From: Bog-473 sp963711065
GTDB lineage: Bacteria; Actinomycetota; Acidimicrobiia; Acidimicrobiales; RAAP-2
Direction of reading: 5' to 3'
NCBI GenBank assembly: GCA_963711065.1
Contig: CAVQCO010000007.1
Coordinates: 1,116,001 to 1,180,000, forward strand
Length of the DNA stretch: 64,000 nucleotides
The first letter of the stretch is position 1. Each line of letters opens with the position of its first letter. Of the stretch, positions 17,795 through 27,369 are shown piece by piece. Both the position numbers and the translations under genes were made by a program. The notes beneath the pieces are model-generated. The model was not told the origin of the DNA. It saw only the letters and a program-made list of their open reading frames with translations, and did not search any database.

Positions 17795-18408
17795 GCGACA
17801 CCGCCGACTTCTGGTTCGATCCCCTGTGCCCCTGGGCCTGGGTCACCTCGCGCTGGCTGCTCGAGGTCGAGCAGGTGCGCGACGTGCGGACCACCTGGCA
17901 CGTCATGTCGCTGGCCATCCTCAACGAAGGTCGGCCGGGGATCTCCGAGGAGTACCGCGAGCGCATGGCCCGCGCCCGCGGACCCGTGCGGATCTGCATC
18001 GCCGCCGAGCAGGCCGAGGGTCCCGACATCCTGCTCCCGCTGTACACGGCGCTCGGCACGCGGATGCACGTCCAGCGCCGGGGGCGCGAGGAGAGTGGGT
18101 TCGAGGCCGTCGTGACCGAGGCCCTGGCCGAGGTCGGTCTCCCGGCGTCCCTGGCCGCCGCCGCCGCCTCCACCGAGTACGACGACGCACTGGCCGCGTC
18201 GCACCGCGCCGGGATGGATCCCGTGGGCGGCGACGTGGGCACGCCGGTCGTCCACGTCAACGGGCGGGCCATCTTCGGCCCGGTCGTCACCCCGGCCCCC
18301 AAGGGCGAGGCGGCCGGGCGCCTGTGGGACGGGGTGCTCCTGTGCACCGGGACCGAGGGCTTCTTCGAGCTCAAGCGCACCCGGGACCAGCGGCCCAGCT
18401 TCGACTGA
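17791..18408 (+). CDS. DsbA-like / Rv2466c-type thioredoxin-fold protein, 205 aa
   Basis: The N-terminal FWFDPLCPWAWVTSRWLLE is the signature of the mycothiol-linked Rv2466c family of DsbA-fold proteins. The family often has CPWC; here the second Cys is Ala, so a dithiol mechanism is impossible and a monothiol (mycothiol-dependent) one is likely. A cis-Pro loop appears at VGTPVVHVNG. Rv2466c acts as a mycothiol-dependent nitroreductase, but this member's activity is an inference. It overlaps the SDR stop by four bases. Confidence 0.8.
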   Translation: MSDTADFWFDPLCPWAWVTSRWLLEVEQVRDVRTTWHVMSLAILNEGRPGISEEYRERMARARGPVRICIAAEQAEGPDILLPLYTALGTRMHVQRRGREESGFEAVVTEALAEVGLPASLAAAAASTEYDDALAASHRAGMDPVGGDVGTPVVHVNGRAIFGPVVTPAPKGEAAGRLWDGVLLCTGTEGFFELKRTRDQRPSFD

Positions 18409-18432
18409 GCGCTCCGTCGGAGCGGCGTCGGC

Positions 18433-20707
18433 TCAGGTCTGGTTGCCCAGCGGGGCATAGGCGCGGCACGGCTCGCCGCGCAGCGCGCCGCAGGCCGGCA
18501 GGCCCGGCGTGGCCGCGACACCGGGCACCTCGTCGACGACGAGCGTCGAGCCGGCGGCGCCACCGAGCGCCACGGTGTCGACGACCGCGCCGTGCGTCGC
18601 CGGCGTGGCGAAGGTCCACGACGGGCGGTCGCCACCGGGCGCCGAGATCACGATGCGCAGGCGCGTGCCGGGCCGGAACGTGTGCGCGATGGGGTCCACC
18701 GGGATGCGGACCAGCGTGAAGCGCCCCGCCGGCAGGTCGCGCGCCCGACGCCTCGTAGGTCGGCACGGGATCGAGGTCGGTCGAGGCGGTCGAGAGGGCG
18801 CGGTCGCTGCTGCGCAGGAACCCGGACGTGACGTACTCCTCCACGGCCGCTCCCGGGCGGACCTCGGTCACCGTCACCTGCAGATCGGTGGCGGGCGCCG
18901 TCGACTGCAGCGCCAGGTTCAAGCTGGCCGGTCCCACGATGGTCGTCGCCGTGGTGAAGGCGGGTGTCTCGAAGGCCACCCCGTTGGCCGCGGGAACGGG
19001 CGTCCAGTCGTAGGGCGGCTGCGCCGCCCATGCGTTGGCGGAGGACGCCAGGTCGTCGGCCGGGCGCACCGCCGGGTCGGGGCGGAAGGCGGCCGTCGAG
19101 GACCCGCCCGGTGCACTCGTCGCGAGCGTGCCGCCGGGGCCGAGGTGGTAGCGGACCACGGCGCCCGGGGGCGGCCAGCTGGAGAACGCGCCCTGGTAGG
19201 TCGGCTGGAGGGCCCCGGGCCCGAGGCTGCCGCCACCGTTGTCGAAGAGCACGCGGACACGCGGGTCCTGCTGCGCGAAGGCCGCCCTCGCCGCGGGGAC
19301 CGAGGGTGCCGCGGTGAAACGGACGGCGGGCGGTGGGGCGGACTTCGCACCGCCGGTCAGGCCGCTGTAGAGGGTCGGGGCGAGGGCGGACAGCGTCGGC
19401 GACGGGCTCGGCACCCGGTCCGCGACGTAGAGGTCGAGGAACTCGAGCCAGCGCGTGATCGTGTCGGGCCCGAGCGAATCGGTGTGGGTCCCGTTGAGCA
19501 TCGTGACGTAGACGTCCCTGTCGCGGGCCAGCGCGGTGACGAGAGCCGGCCACTGGGGCCCCACCTGTTCGTCCTCGAGCGCGCCGACGAGGAAGACGGG
19601 CACGGAGATGTGGGTCGCCCACACGGTGGGCGAGCGTCGGTCGAACAGCGAGGGCTCCCGGCTGAGGCCCGGTCGCACGAGGGACTCGAGGCTCTGCGCC
19701 TGCAGGTGGAGGCGCTGGTTGTCGAGGCAGGTCGCGTCGCCCGTGGCGATCTCGGCGGCGGCCCAGGGCTGGCCGCCCTGCGGCGCCGGCTGGGCGTCCG
19801 AGACCCGCTCGGCCACCCAGCTCGCCGCGAAGCCGTCGTTGTAGATGCCGCCCGGGTAGCCGGTCGAGTACAGGTCGTCGGTGGGGCTGAGCGGGGTGAT
19901 GGCGGCCAGGTCCGGCGGCCGCGTGCCCGCCACCACGAGCTGGGAGAAGCCCGAGTAGGAGATCCCGACCATGCCGACCTTGTGGTGCAGCACCCAGGGC
20001 TGGGCCCCCACGGCCTGCACGACGTCGTAGCCGTCGTAGTCCGAAGGGAGCCCGAACAGGTCGAAGGCGCCGCCCGAGCAGCCCGTCCCGCGCATCTGGA
20101 CGCTCACCGTGGCGAACCCGAGCAGCGGCGCGACGACCGAGCCGACGATGGTGGACGTGCTGGGGAGCAGGGGGTCGCTCGAGGAGCCGCCCCCCTCGAG
20201 CGCCGTGATGAGGCTGTGCGGGCCGGCCACGGCGTAGCCGGAGTACTCGATCACGGTCGGGAACGGGCCGTCGGACAGCGTCTTGCCCGGCGGCAGACGC
20301 ACCGTGGCGGCCAACAGGACCCCGTCGCGCATCCGCAAGTAATTCAGGCCGGCATGGAGGTGCTGGGAGGCGTAGAACGGCGCCGGGGGCGTCGACGACG
20401 TCGAGAGGACCGAGAACGCGGGCGTGGTGCGCGCGCCCGCACCCGTGCCGTCGGCGAAGCGGTAGCCGTTGCCGGGGGTGAGGTTGCGCACGACGAGGCT
20501 CCCCAGCCGGTCGACGTCCCCGGCTCCGACGGTGGCGCCGGCCGCGTTCACGACGCGCAGATGGGAACCCGGCGGGGCGCCGAGGACGTAGGCCTCGTCG
20601 ATCGATCCGTGACCCTGGAACGCCGACGCGCCGGCTGAGGATCCCGACGCGCCGGCGGAGGATCCCGACGCGCCGACGGACGCCGGGAGCCATGCCGCGG
20701 TGAGCAC
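18433..20707 (-). pseudogene. CocE/NonD-family X-Pro dipeptidyl-peptidase-like secreted hydrolase, one frameshift near 18740
   Basis: An alpha/beta hydrolase with the CocE N-terminal domain (FPTVIEYSGYAVAGP), the nucleophile loop GMVGISYSGFSQLVV, a late catalytic region GTHTDS and the C-terminal galactose-binding-like domain. The main frame runs past the true end into low-complexity Arg/Pro/Ala codons to 18371. The expected C-terminus (FTLVRIPVDPIAHTFRPGTR, then LVVDEVPG) is in another frame ending at 18433; the switch lies near 18740 in GGGCGCGCGACC and needs one extra base. In-frame codons upstream of 20707 encode a signal-peptide-like core (KRAALGLGAAVVL), so the true start is probably further upstream. 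A short direct repeat (ASGSSAG units) follows the signal region. Whether the shift is real or an assembly error is unknown. Confidence 0.8.
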
Positions 20708-20886
20708 GACGGCCGCGCCCAGCCCGAGCGCGGCCCTCTTGAACCTGGCGATCAGTCCCGCCCCCTTGCCTCGTGGAGCCCCCGGTCGGCCGGAGTCGCC
20801 CGAGGATATCGAGTGGCGGGCCCGGCCGGGTGCCGGCCGCTACCCCTCGCTGCGGGTCGGCGGGCCGCCCGGAGCCACCACGATCC

Positions 20887-21819
20887 TCACCACGAGGAGG
20901 GGCCACCCAGGAGGGGCCCGGGTGCCAGCGGGGCCGTGGCGGCGCGCTCGCGGCTCCACAGGAGGGTGCACACCAGCGCCCCGACGAGGAACACGCCGTC
21001 GAAGGCGACGGCCGCGGCGTGCGACCAGTCGCCGATGGCGATGCCGGCGTCCCAGACGAAGTGGCACACGATGAAGGGCAGCAGGCGGCGGAGCCATCGG
21101 TACACGAGGACGGTGGCGAGGGCCCACAGCACGATCGGCAGGACCCCGGGCCCGTAGTAGAGGTGGTAGGACACGCGCACCAGGACGGCGATCACGACGA
21201 CGGTCGTCGCGCTCCAGCCGCGTTGCTCCAGGCGCCGCACGAGGTACCCCAGCACGACGATCTCCTCGACCACGGCGGCCTGGAGGCTCTTGAGGATCGC
21301 CACCACCACGAAGGCGGCGGGCAGCGCCGGCCCCACGACCTCGTACCTCGGGAGGCCCAGGCCGGACACCAGCGCGGACCCCACCGCCTGGGGGATCCAC
21401 TGGACGAGGACCCAGACCGGAAGCACGAGTGCGAGGTCCTTCCGGAGGCGGTGGCCCGCCAGGCCGATCGACTCGACGCCCTCGCCGTTGCGGATCAACA
21501 AGAAGACGACCAGTCCGGCGGCGGCGAACTCGGAGAGGACGATCCCGATGGAGAGAGTCAGGGAGAGGCCGGGCTCCCCCACGATGACCATGCTCCCGTT
21601 GGAGTACTCGACCCCGGTGGTGACGTGCATGAGCAGGTAGGTCACGGCGGCGATGGTCGACCCGAGCGGGAAGATGGAGAGCACCACCACGGTCTCCCAG
21701 CCGTAGAGCCGCCGCAGCCTGCGGTCCTTGATCGGCCGCGCGCCGGCACGCTCCGACCGCCGGGTGGAGGGCGCCGGGGGTGGCAGTGGCGCCGGGGCGT
21801 CCCCGCTGTCCTCCCTCAA
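20887..21819 (-). CDS. CPBP-family intramembrane glutamic endopeptidase, 310 aa
   Basis: Eight or so hydrophobic segments are visible. The abortive-infection/CPBP (Rce1-like) motifs are VVEEIVVLGYLVRRL (motif 1, paired Glu and Arg), VRVSYHLYYG (motif 2 His) and CHFVWDAG (motif 3 His/Asp). These membrane proteases act on membrane peptides or prenylated proteins; the substrate here is unknown. An N-terminal cytoplasmic stretch is Pro/Arg-rich. About 50 bp separates it from the DUF2510 gene upstream on the same strand. Confidence 0.88.
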   Translation of the reverse strand: MREDSGDAPAPLPPPAPSTRRSERAGARPIKDRRLRRLYGWETVVVLSIFPLGSTIAAVTYLLMHVTTGVEYSNGSMVIVGEPGLSLTLSIGIVLSEFAAAGLVVFLLIRNGEGVESIGLAGHRLRKDLALVLPVWVLVQWIPQAVGSALVSGLGLPRYEVVGPALPAAFVVVAILKSLQAAVVEEIVVLGYLVRRLEQRGWSATTVVVIAVLVRVSYHLYYGPGVLPIVLWALATVLVYRWLRRLLPFIVCHFVWDAGIAIGDWSHAAAVAFDGVFLVGALVCTLLWSRERAATAPLAPGPLLGGPSSW

Positions 21820-21870
21820 CCGACCCCTCCTCCCGCACTCCGTCCGCCCCGTCGTGACGAGGGCGGGACC

Positions 21871-22245
21871 TCAGGCGTCGGTGACCTGCTCGACGCCCCC
21901 GTCCTCCACCCTGTTGGTCCACTGCGCCCCGTCCCAGAAACGGAGCTCGTGCTGTGCCACCGGATCCGGGTACCACCCCGCCGGCGGCTCGGTGGAAGCT
22001 TCCGGCATCGTCGAGCCGGCCACGACGGGCTTGGTCGTCGACCGGGCGATGAGGAACAAGATGACGCAGACCAGCAGGGAGAGGAACCCGATGAGACCCC
22101 ACACCCATGACGGCATGTGCCACGGCGTCACGTTGTTCTTCTTCTTGAACGACTCCGACGACCGGTACGCCAGGAGGCCGACGACGAGGCCGATCACCAG
22201 GTAGAAGATCAACTGGGCCGACGAAGCGGTCGCCAGCAGTGTCAT
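21871..22245 (-). CDS. DUF2510-domain membrane protein, 124 aa
   Basis: Two hydrophobic segments (LIFYLVIGLVVGLLAY and WGLIGFLSLLVCVILFLI) are followed by the actinobacterial DUF2510 motif AGWYPDPVAQHELRFWDGAQW. DUF2510 is a short WYxDP module typical of actinobacterial membrane proteins, of unknown function. The ATG at 22245 is chosen because upstream codons belong to a longer chance frame. Confidence 0.85.
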   Translation of the reverse strand: MTLLATASSAQLIFYLVIGLVVGLLAYRSSESFKKKNNVTPWHMPSWVWGLIGFLSLLVCVILFLIARSTTKPVVAGSTMPEASTEPPAGWYPDPVAQHELRFWDGAQWTNRVEDGGVEQVTDA

Positions 22246-22451
22246 GTGCGCCCCCGTTCCCTCCGACGTGTCCGGCGTGTGCCCGCCACCCGCTGCCGCA
22301 AAGGCTGACACAAGAGGCCGGGGAAATGGTGGCAAAGGTGTTGCAGGGTTGGTGCACGAGGCGTGCCCACAGATGGGAGCGGCCCGGCCTGACCGGTCGA
22401 TGGCGCACCGGGACCGTCGTCCCTCGGTCCCTCGAAAAAGGAGTCGCTCGC

Positions 22452-22922
22452 TCAGTAATACCCGTGCATCAGCTCGGTCGCCCAGGCCGGCTGCCGGACG
22501 TCGGCGCCGTCGGGCTCGAACTCCCGCATGTAGGGCTTGACGTCGAGGACGGGTGAGCCGTCGACCGCGTCGAGCCCGCGCACGTGCAGGTCGAGTCCGT
22601 GCACCGCCACGAGCCTGCACGCAGAGACGCCGAGCCGGTTGGGCCGCATCTTGGCCCGCTGGGCGAACATCCCGACCTCCGGCCAGTCGGCGTTCCCCCG
22701 GGGCCGGCGCGCGCCGGTCTGCACGTCGGACTCCGCGACGAGGTGGAAGAGGAACACGACGACCACGTGCGAGAACTCGCCGAGCCCCGCGACGGCATCG
22801 GCCCCGAAGCGCGTGCCGTCGAGGCGGATGACGGCCTCCACGCCGCCCCAGTCGTCGTCGACCGCGTCGACGCGGCCTCCCACGACGACCCCCACGGGCT
22901 CGAGCGCGATCACCGCGGCCAA
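22452..22922 (-). CDS. trmO: TrmO-like tRNA (adenine-N6)-methyltransferase (TsaA/YaeB fold), 156 aa
   Basis: The beta-barrel TsaA/TrmO family is shown by FSHVVVVFLFHL, RPRGNADWPEVGMFAQRAKMRPN (cofactor loop) and ACRLVAVHGLDLHVRGLDAVDGSPVLDVKPY. TrmO uses S-adenosylmethionine to methylate t6A37 in tRNA-Thr. Length and motif order are normal for shorter family members. It stands 30 bp downstream of the monooxygenase gene on the same strand. Confidence 0.82.
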   Translation of the reverse strand: MAAVIALEPVGVVVGGRVDAVDDDWGGVEAVIRLDGTRFGADAVAGLGEFSHVVVVFLFHLVAESDVQTGARRPRGNADWPEVGMFAQRAKMRPNRLGVSACRLVAVHGLDLHVRGLDAVDGSPVLDVKPYMREFEPDGADVRQPAWATELMHGYY

Positions 22923-22952
22923 CGCTAGTTCTGCCCCGTGCGGTCAGGGCGC

Positions 22953-24419
22953 CTACGCGCGGACGCTGTACTCGCCCGGGTGGAAGCGCCGGGTCAGCCG
23001 GCGGAACTTCCAGGTGTGGTCCGGCCACAGCGTCGTGTTGCGGCCCCGGTGGTCCAGGTACCAGCTGCCGCAGCCGCCCTCCACCCACACCGAGTGCGCG
23101 AGCCGGGACTGGAGGCGCTCGTTGTAGCGACGCTGCACCCCGGGCTTCACCTCGACCACGTGCACGCCCGGCCGCTCCATGAACGACAGTGCGCTGGCGA
23201 CGTAATTGATGTGCGACTCGATCATGTAGATCATGGAGTTGTGGGCCAGCGTCGAGTTGGGCCCGATCATCAGGAACAGATTGGGGAAGCCGGCCACGGT
23301 CGAGCCCGCGTAGGCCTGGGTGCCCTGGGTCTTCCACACCTCGGAGAGCCGCGCGCCGTCCCGGCCGACGATGTGCTGGGCGTAGGGCGGCTCGGCCGCC
23401 TCGAAGCCGGTGCCCATGATCACCACGTCGACGGGACGGGCGATGCCGTCCCGCCCCACCACCTCGTGGGCGGTGAACGAGGCCACCGGTGACTCCACCA
23501 GCTCGACGTTGGGCCGCAGGAGCGAGGGGTAGTAGTCGTCGGAGAGCAGCAGGCGCTTGCACCCGGGCTCGTAGTCGGGTGTGAGCTTGGCCCGCAGGGC
23601 CTCGTCGGGCACCTGTTTGGCGAGGTAGTCGAGGGCCGCCTTGCGCACGGCCGCCTTGCGCCGCGCGCCGTTGCCGACGAAGACGGAGAGCAGCGACTCG
23701 AAGATGGCGTAGATGCGCAGCCGCGACAGGCGCTGGGCGGCGGGCACCTTGCGGTAGAGCGCCTTGCGCAGACCCGAGACGGCGTGGTCGCGCCGGGGCA
23801 CGACCCATGGGGGCGTGCGCTGGTACAGGTAGAGGTGCTCGACGAGGGGGGCGATCCGGGGCACGAACTGGATGGCCGAGGCACCCGTGCCCACCACGCA
23901 CACCCGCTTGCCGCGCAGGTCGAAGCCGTGCTCCCAGCGGGCCGAGTGGAAGACCTTGCCCCGGAAGCCGTCCAGGCCGGGGAAGTCGGGGATGGAGGGC
24001 TCGCTCAGGGGGCCGGTCGCCCACACCAGCACCGGGGCCCGGTACTCGTCACCCCGGACCGTCCGCACCGTCCAGCGCCGCGCGGCGTCGTCCCAGCGCG
24101 CCTCGTCGACCGCCTGGCCGAAGCGGAGCCGCTCCCCCACCTCGAAGCGGTCGACGCAGGTGCGCATGTAGTCCCAGATCTCGGCCTGGGAGGAGAACGC
24201 ACGGGTCCAGTCCGGGTTGAGGGCGAAGGAGTACGAGTACAGGTTCGAGGGCACGTCGCAGGCGGCCCCGGGGTAGGAATTGTCGCGCCAGGTGCCGCCG
24301 AGGTCGTTGCCACGGTCGAGCACGACGAAGTCGTCGATCCCCATGGAGCGCAGCCGCGCCGCCATCCCGATGCCGGAGAACCCGGCACCGACGACGACGA
24401 CCCGGTGCTCGTAGGTCAC
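22953..24419 (-). CDS. Flavin-containing (Baeyer-Villiger-type) monooxygenase, about 488 aa
   Basis: Two Rossmann motifs flank a BVMO-type fingerprint: VVVVGAGFSGIGMA for FAD, then FRGKVFHSARWE (FxGxxxHxxxW form) and VVGTGASAIQ for NADPH. DRGNDLGGTWRDNSYPG is also characteristic. It should insert oxygen into ketones or cyclic ketones, or oxidise amines/sulfides. The GTG start (24419-24417) overlaps the TGA of the haloalkane dehalogenase gene (GTGA), so the two are translationally coupled. Confidence 0.92.
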   Translation of the reverse strand: MTYEHRVVVVGAGFSGIGMAARLRSMGIDDFVVLDRGNDLGGTWRDNSYPGAACDVPSNLYSYSFALNPDWTRAFSSQAEIWDYMRTCVDRFEVGERLRFGQAVDEARWDDAARRWTVRTVRGDEYRAPVLVWATGPLSEPSIPDFPGLDGFRGKVFHSARWEHGFDLRGKRVCVVGTGASAIQFVPRIAPLVEHLYLYQRTPPWVVPRRDHAVSGLRKALYRKVPAAQRLSRLRIYAIFESLLSVFVGNGARRKAAVRKAALDYLAKQVPDEALRAKLTPDYEPGCKRLLLSDDYYPSLLRPNVELVESPVASFTAHEVVGRDGIARPVDVVIMGTGFEAAEPPYAQHIVGRDGARLSEVWKTQGTQAYAGSTVAGFPNLFLMIGPNSTLAHNSMIYMIESHINYVASALSFMERPGVHVVEVKPGVQRRYNERLQSRLAHSVWVEGGCGSWYLDHRGRNTTLWPDHTWKFRRLTRRFHPGEYSVRA

Positions 24420-25327
24420 GGGGTCGAGGCGACGAAGGAGGCGACCACCGTGGCCAGCTCCTCCCCGCAGTCCTCCTGGAGGAAGTGCCCGCCGCCGACG
24501 ATCGTCGTGTGGGGCTGCCCCTGCGCGCCGGCGATCCGCTCCTTGAGGGTGCGGTCCGCGCCCTTGGTGATGGGGTCGCCGTCGCTGAAGGCGCACAGGA
24601 ACGGGCGCGGGAACGCCGCCAGGCCCACCCAGGCGGCGACGTTGGCGTCGTGGGCGGGGTCGTCTGGCCGCGAGGGCACCAGCATCGGGAAGGCACGCGC
24701 CCCGGCCTTGTAGGACTCGTCGGGGAAGGGCGCGTCGTAGGCGGCCTCGACCTCGGGGGGCACGGGTTTGACGCACCCGCCCCGCACGATGCCGCCGGTC
24801 GGGAACTCGGCGACCTCCTGCGAGAAGCGCTGCCAGGCGAAGAAGGCCTCGCCGGGGTCGGTGTCCCCGGTGGGCAGGAACGTGTTGGCGGCCACGACGC
24901 GGGCGAAGCGGTCGGGGTGCTCGCCCACCAGGCGCAACCCGATGAGCCCGCCCCAGTCCTGGCCCACCAATGTGACGTCGTGCACGTCGAGCCGGTCGAA
25001 GAGGAGCTCACGCATCCACTCGACGTGGCGGGCGAAGGTGTAGTCGCCACGCTCGGTCGGTTTGTCGGATCGGCCGAAGCCGACCAGGTCGGGCGCCACG
25101 ATCTGCAGCCCGGACGCGGTGAGGACGGGGATCATCTTGCGGTAGAGGTAGGACCAGGAGGGCTCGCCGTGCATGAGCAGGACGACGGGCGCCGCCGGGT
25201 CCCCCTCCCGCAGGAAGTGGACCCGCAGCGTGCCGCCCTCGGAGTCGGCGATCTCGCTGTAGTGCGGCTCGAAGTCGTAGCCGGGAAGGTCGGCGAAGCG
25301 GTCGTCGGGGGTACGGATCGTCTTCAT
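24416..25327 (-). CDS. dhmA: Haloalkane dehalogenase-like alpha/beta hydrolase (HLD-I), 303 aa
   Basis: The oxyanion loop HGEPSWSYLYR, the nucleophile elbow GQDWGGLIG (Asp nucleophile with the halide-binding Trp) and the catalytic His in VGGGHFLQED match haloalkane dehalogenases; FSDGDPITKG fits the subfamily I acid. It would hydrolyse halogenated alkanes to alcohols, halide and a proton, without cofactors. Some close homologues are epoxide hydrolase-like, so activity needs testing. It is coupled to the monooxygenase gene downstream. Confidence 0.85.
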   Translation of the reverse strand: MKTIRTPDDRFADLPGYDFEPHYSEIADSEGGTLRVHFLREGDPAAPVVLLMHGEPSWSYLYRKMIPVLTASGLQIVAPDLVGFGRSDKPTERGDYTFARHVEWMRELLFDRLDVHDVTLVGQDWGGLIGLRLVGEHPDRFARVVAANTFLPTGDTDPGEAFFAWQRFSQEVAEFPTGGIVRGGCVKPVPPEVEAAYDAPFPDESYKAGARAFPMLVPSRPDDPAHDANVAAWVGLAAFPRPFLCAFSDGDPITKGADRTLKERIAGAQGQPHTTIVGGGHFLQEDCGEELATVVASFVASTP

Positions 25328-25441
25328 GCAGGCGGGAGCCTACGCCGTCGCCTCCGGGGTCGCCTCGAGGTGCACCGCGCCGCTGCGGCCCGTAGCCTGA
25401 CACCCACGTCACAGAACGCACCCAGTGGGGAGGGAGCCGCT

Positions 25442-26671
25442 ATGGCCATGTCAGACGCCCAGGAGTACGACCCGTTTGCCGCCTTCGACGACGTCGTCGC
25501 GGGCACGACGAGGGACCCCTACCCGGAGCTGGCGGTCAAGCGCCGCGACACGCCCGTCGCCATGGGCCTGACGATGTCGCCGGACGCCCTCCCCGAGGGC
25601 ATCGACGTCGAGCCGGGGTGGATCGCCTACCGCTACGAGGACTGCTCGCGCATCCTGCGGGACGCCAAGACGTTCACCTCCACCGGGTACGACTCCAGCA
25701 TCGGCATGGTGATGGGCCACATGATCCTGGGGATGGACGACCCCGAGCACCGCACGCACCGGAACCTGGTGGCGCACGCGTTCCGGGAGAAGGCACTGGC
25801 CCGCTGGGAGCCCGAGTTCATCGGACCGATCATCGACGACCTGATCGACCGCTTCGCCGCCGACGGACAGGCCGACCTGGTGCGCCAGCTGACCTTCGAG
25901 TTCCCGGTGCGGGTGATCGCCCGGCTGCTCGGCCTCCCGGAAGAGGACTTCCCGCAGTTCCAGCGCTGGTCGGTGGAGCTCATCGGGCTGGTGGCCGACA
26001 TTGAGCGCGGGCTCGCCGCCTCCGAGTCGCTGCGCGAGTACTTCGCCGCCGTGGTGGCGGAGCGGCGGGCACGGCCGGCCGACGACGTGATCAGCGACCT
26101 CGTCTCGGCCGAGGTCGACGGCGAGAAGCTCACCGACGAAGCCATCTACTCCTTCCTGCGTCTCCTGCTCCCGGCGGGGGCCGAGACCACCTACCGCTCG
26201 TCGGGCAACCTCCTGTTCCTGCTGCTCACGCACCCCGAGCAGCTCGAGGCGGTGCAGGCCGACCGCTCGCTGCTGCCCCAGGCCATTGAGGAGGGCCTGC
26301 GCTGCGAGCCGCCCCTGCTCTCCATCAACCGGACCACCACGTGCGAGGTGGAGCTGAGCGGCGTGACCATCGGCCCCGGCGAGAGCATCACGCCACACAT
26401 CGGCTCGGCCAACCACGACGAGACCCGCTGGGCGGACCCCGAGGCGTTCGACATCTTCCGGCCCGCCGTCCCGCACATCGCGTTCGCGCACGGACCGCAC
26501 GTGTGCCTCGGCATGCACCTGGCGCGGCTGGAGACGCGGGCGCTCCTCAACCGCGTCCTGGACCGCCTCCCCGCCCTCGCCCTCGACGCCGGCGACACCG
26601 ATCCCCACATCCGGGGCGACGTGTTCCGCTCCCCCACCGCGCTGCCCGTGACGTTCCGCGTCGGGGCGTGA
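25442..26671 (+). CDS. Cytochrome P450, 409 aa
   Basis: Full-length P450: I-helix LLLPAGAETTYRSSG, ExxR in IEEGLRCEP and heme loop FAHGPHVCLGMHLAR with the Cys ligand. A good GGGAGGGA ribosome-binding site precedes the ATG at 25442. C-helix MDDPEHRTHRNLVAHAF is typical. It is transcribed divergently from the dehalogenase/monooxygenase pair, with about 115 bp between them, a likely shared control region. Confidence 0.94.
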   Translation: MAMSDAQEYDPFAAFDDVVAGTTRDPYPELAVKRRDTPVAMGLTMSPDALPEGIDVEPGWIAYRYEDCSRILRDAKTFTSTGYDSSIGMVMGHMILGMDDPEHRTHRNLVAHAFREKALARWEPEFIGPIIDDLIDRFAADGQADLVRQLTFEFPVRVIARLLGLPEEDFPQFQRWSVELIGLVADIERGLAASESLREYFAAVVAERRARPADDVISDLVSAEVDGEKLTDEAIYSFLRLLLPAGAETTYRSSGNLLFLLLTHPEQLEAVQADRSLLPQAIEEGLRCEPPLLSINRTTTCEVELSGVTIGPGESITPHIGSANHDETRWADPEAFDIFRPAVPHIAFAHGPHVCLGMHLARLETRALLNRVLDRLPALALDAGDTDPHIRGDVFRSPTALPVTFRVGA

Positions 26672-26705
26672 CGTCTCCCGAGGACGTCGTCAACGGACCG
26701 ACGGC

Positions 26706-27356
26706 TCAGGCCAGCTGACGCACCTCGACCTCGTCGCCCCGCGCGACGAGGACGGTGCTGACCATCGACGGCGGGAACAGGCCGTGGGACACCACGCCGG
26801 GGACGGCGTCGAGCCACTCGGCCAGCTGCGCGGGGTCCCCGATGGCACCGTGGTAGTCGGCCAGGACGCCCCCGTCGGGGGTGCGCGGAGCGTCACGTCG
26901 CGTCGCGCCCGGCAGCGCGTGCAGCGTCGCCGCCAGCCCGAAGGAGATCAGCTCGAGAGGGACGGGGGGATGCAGGCGCTCGACCGGCTTGTTGGACGAC
27001 ACGATGACCACGAAGCGATCGGCCGCAGCAGCCACGATCCGTTCCCGGGTGTGCGCGCCTCCCCCGCCCTTGACCAGCCAGCCGGCCGGATCCACCTGGT
27101 CCGCCCCGTCGATGGCGAGGTCGAGCCGCTCGATCTCGGAGAAGGGGCGTACCTCGAGGCCCTCGGCGACGGCGAGCTCGGCCGTCGCCGGGGAGGTGGC
27201 GACGCAGGTGATGGAGAGGTCACGCCGCCCCAGCGCGGGGACCAGCTCGGCCACGGTGGAGCCGGTCCCGAGACCCACCCGCATCCCGTCCTCGACCAGA
27301 GCGGCCGCGGCCAGCGCGGCGGCGCGCTTCTCGGCCGGGATGTCGGGTGGCGTCAC
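26706..27356 (-). CDS. rpiA: Ribose-5-phosphate isomerase A, about 216 aa
   Basis: RpiA signatures are clear: MRVGLGTGSTVAEL, IDGADQVDPAGWLVKGGGGAHTRE, and SSNKPVERLHPPVPLEL with conserved Lys. It interconverts ribose 5-phosphate and ribulose 5-phosphate in the pentose phosphate pathway. The GTG at 27356 (VTPPDIPAEKRA) is chosen; the longer frame to 27422 would overlap the acyl-CoA dehydrogenase gene by 53 bp. DGADQVD replaces the usual DGADEVD (Glu to Gln), a conservative change in a substrate loop. Confidence 0.92.
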   Translation of the reverse strand: MTPPDIPAEKRAAALAAAALVEDGMRVGLGTGSTVAELVPALGRRDLSITCVATSPATAELAVAEGLEVRPFSEIERLDLAIDGADQVDPAGWLVKGGGGAHTRERIVAAAADRFVVIVSSNKPVERLHPPVPLELISFGLAATLHALPGATRRDAPRTPDGGVLADYHGAIGDPAQLAEWLDAVPGVVSHGLFPPSMVSTVLVARGDEVEVRQLA

Positions 27357-27369
27357 GACCGGGACGCGC

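Noticed and set aside
18509..20638. 709-codon plus-strand frame opposite the CocE-like gene
   Set aside because: Low-complexity antisense shadow; the minus strand has clear hydrolase motifs.
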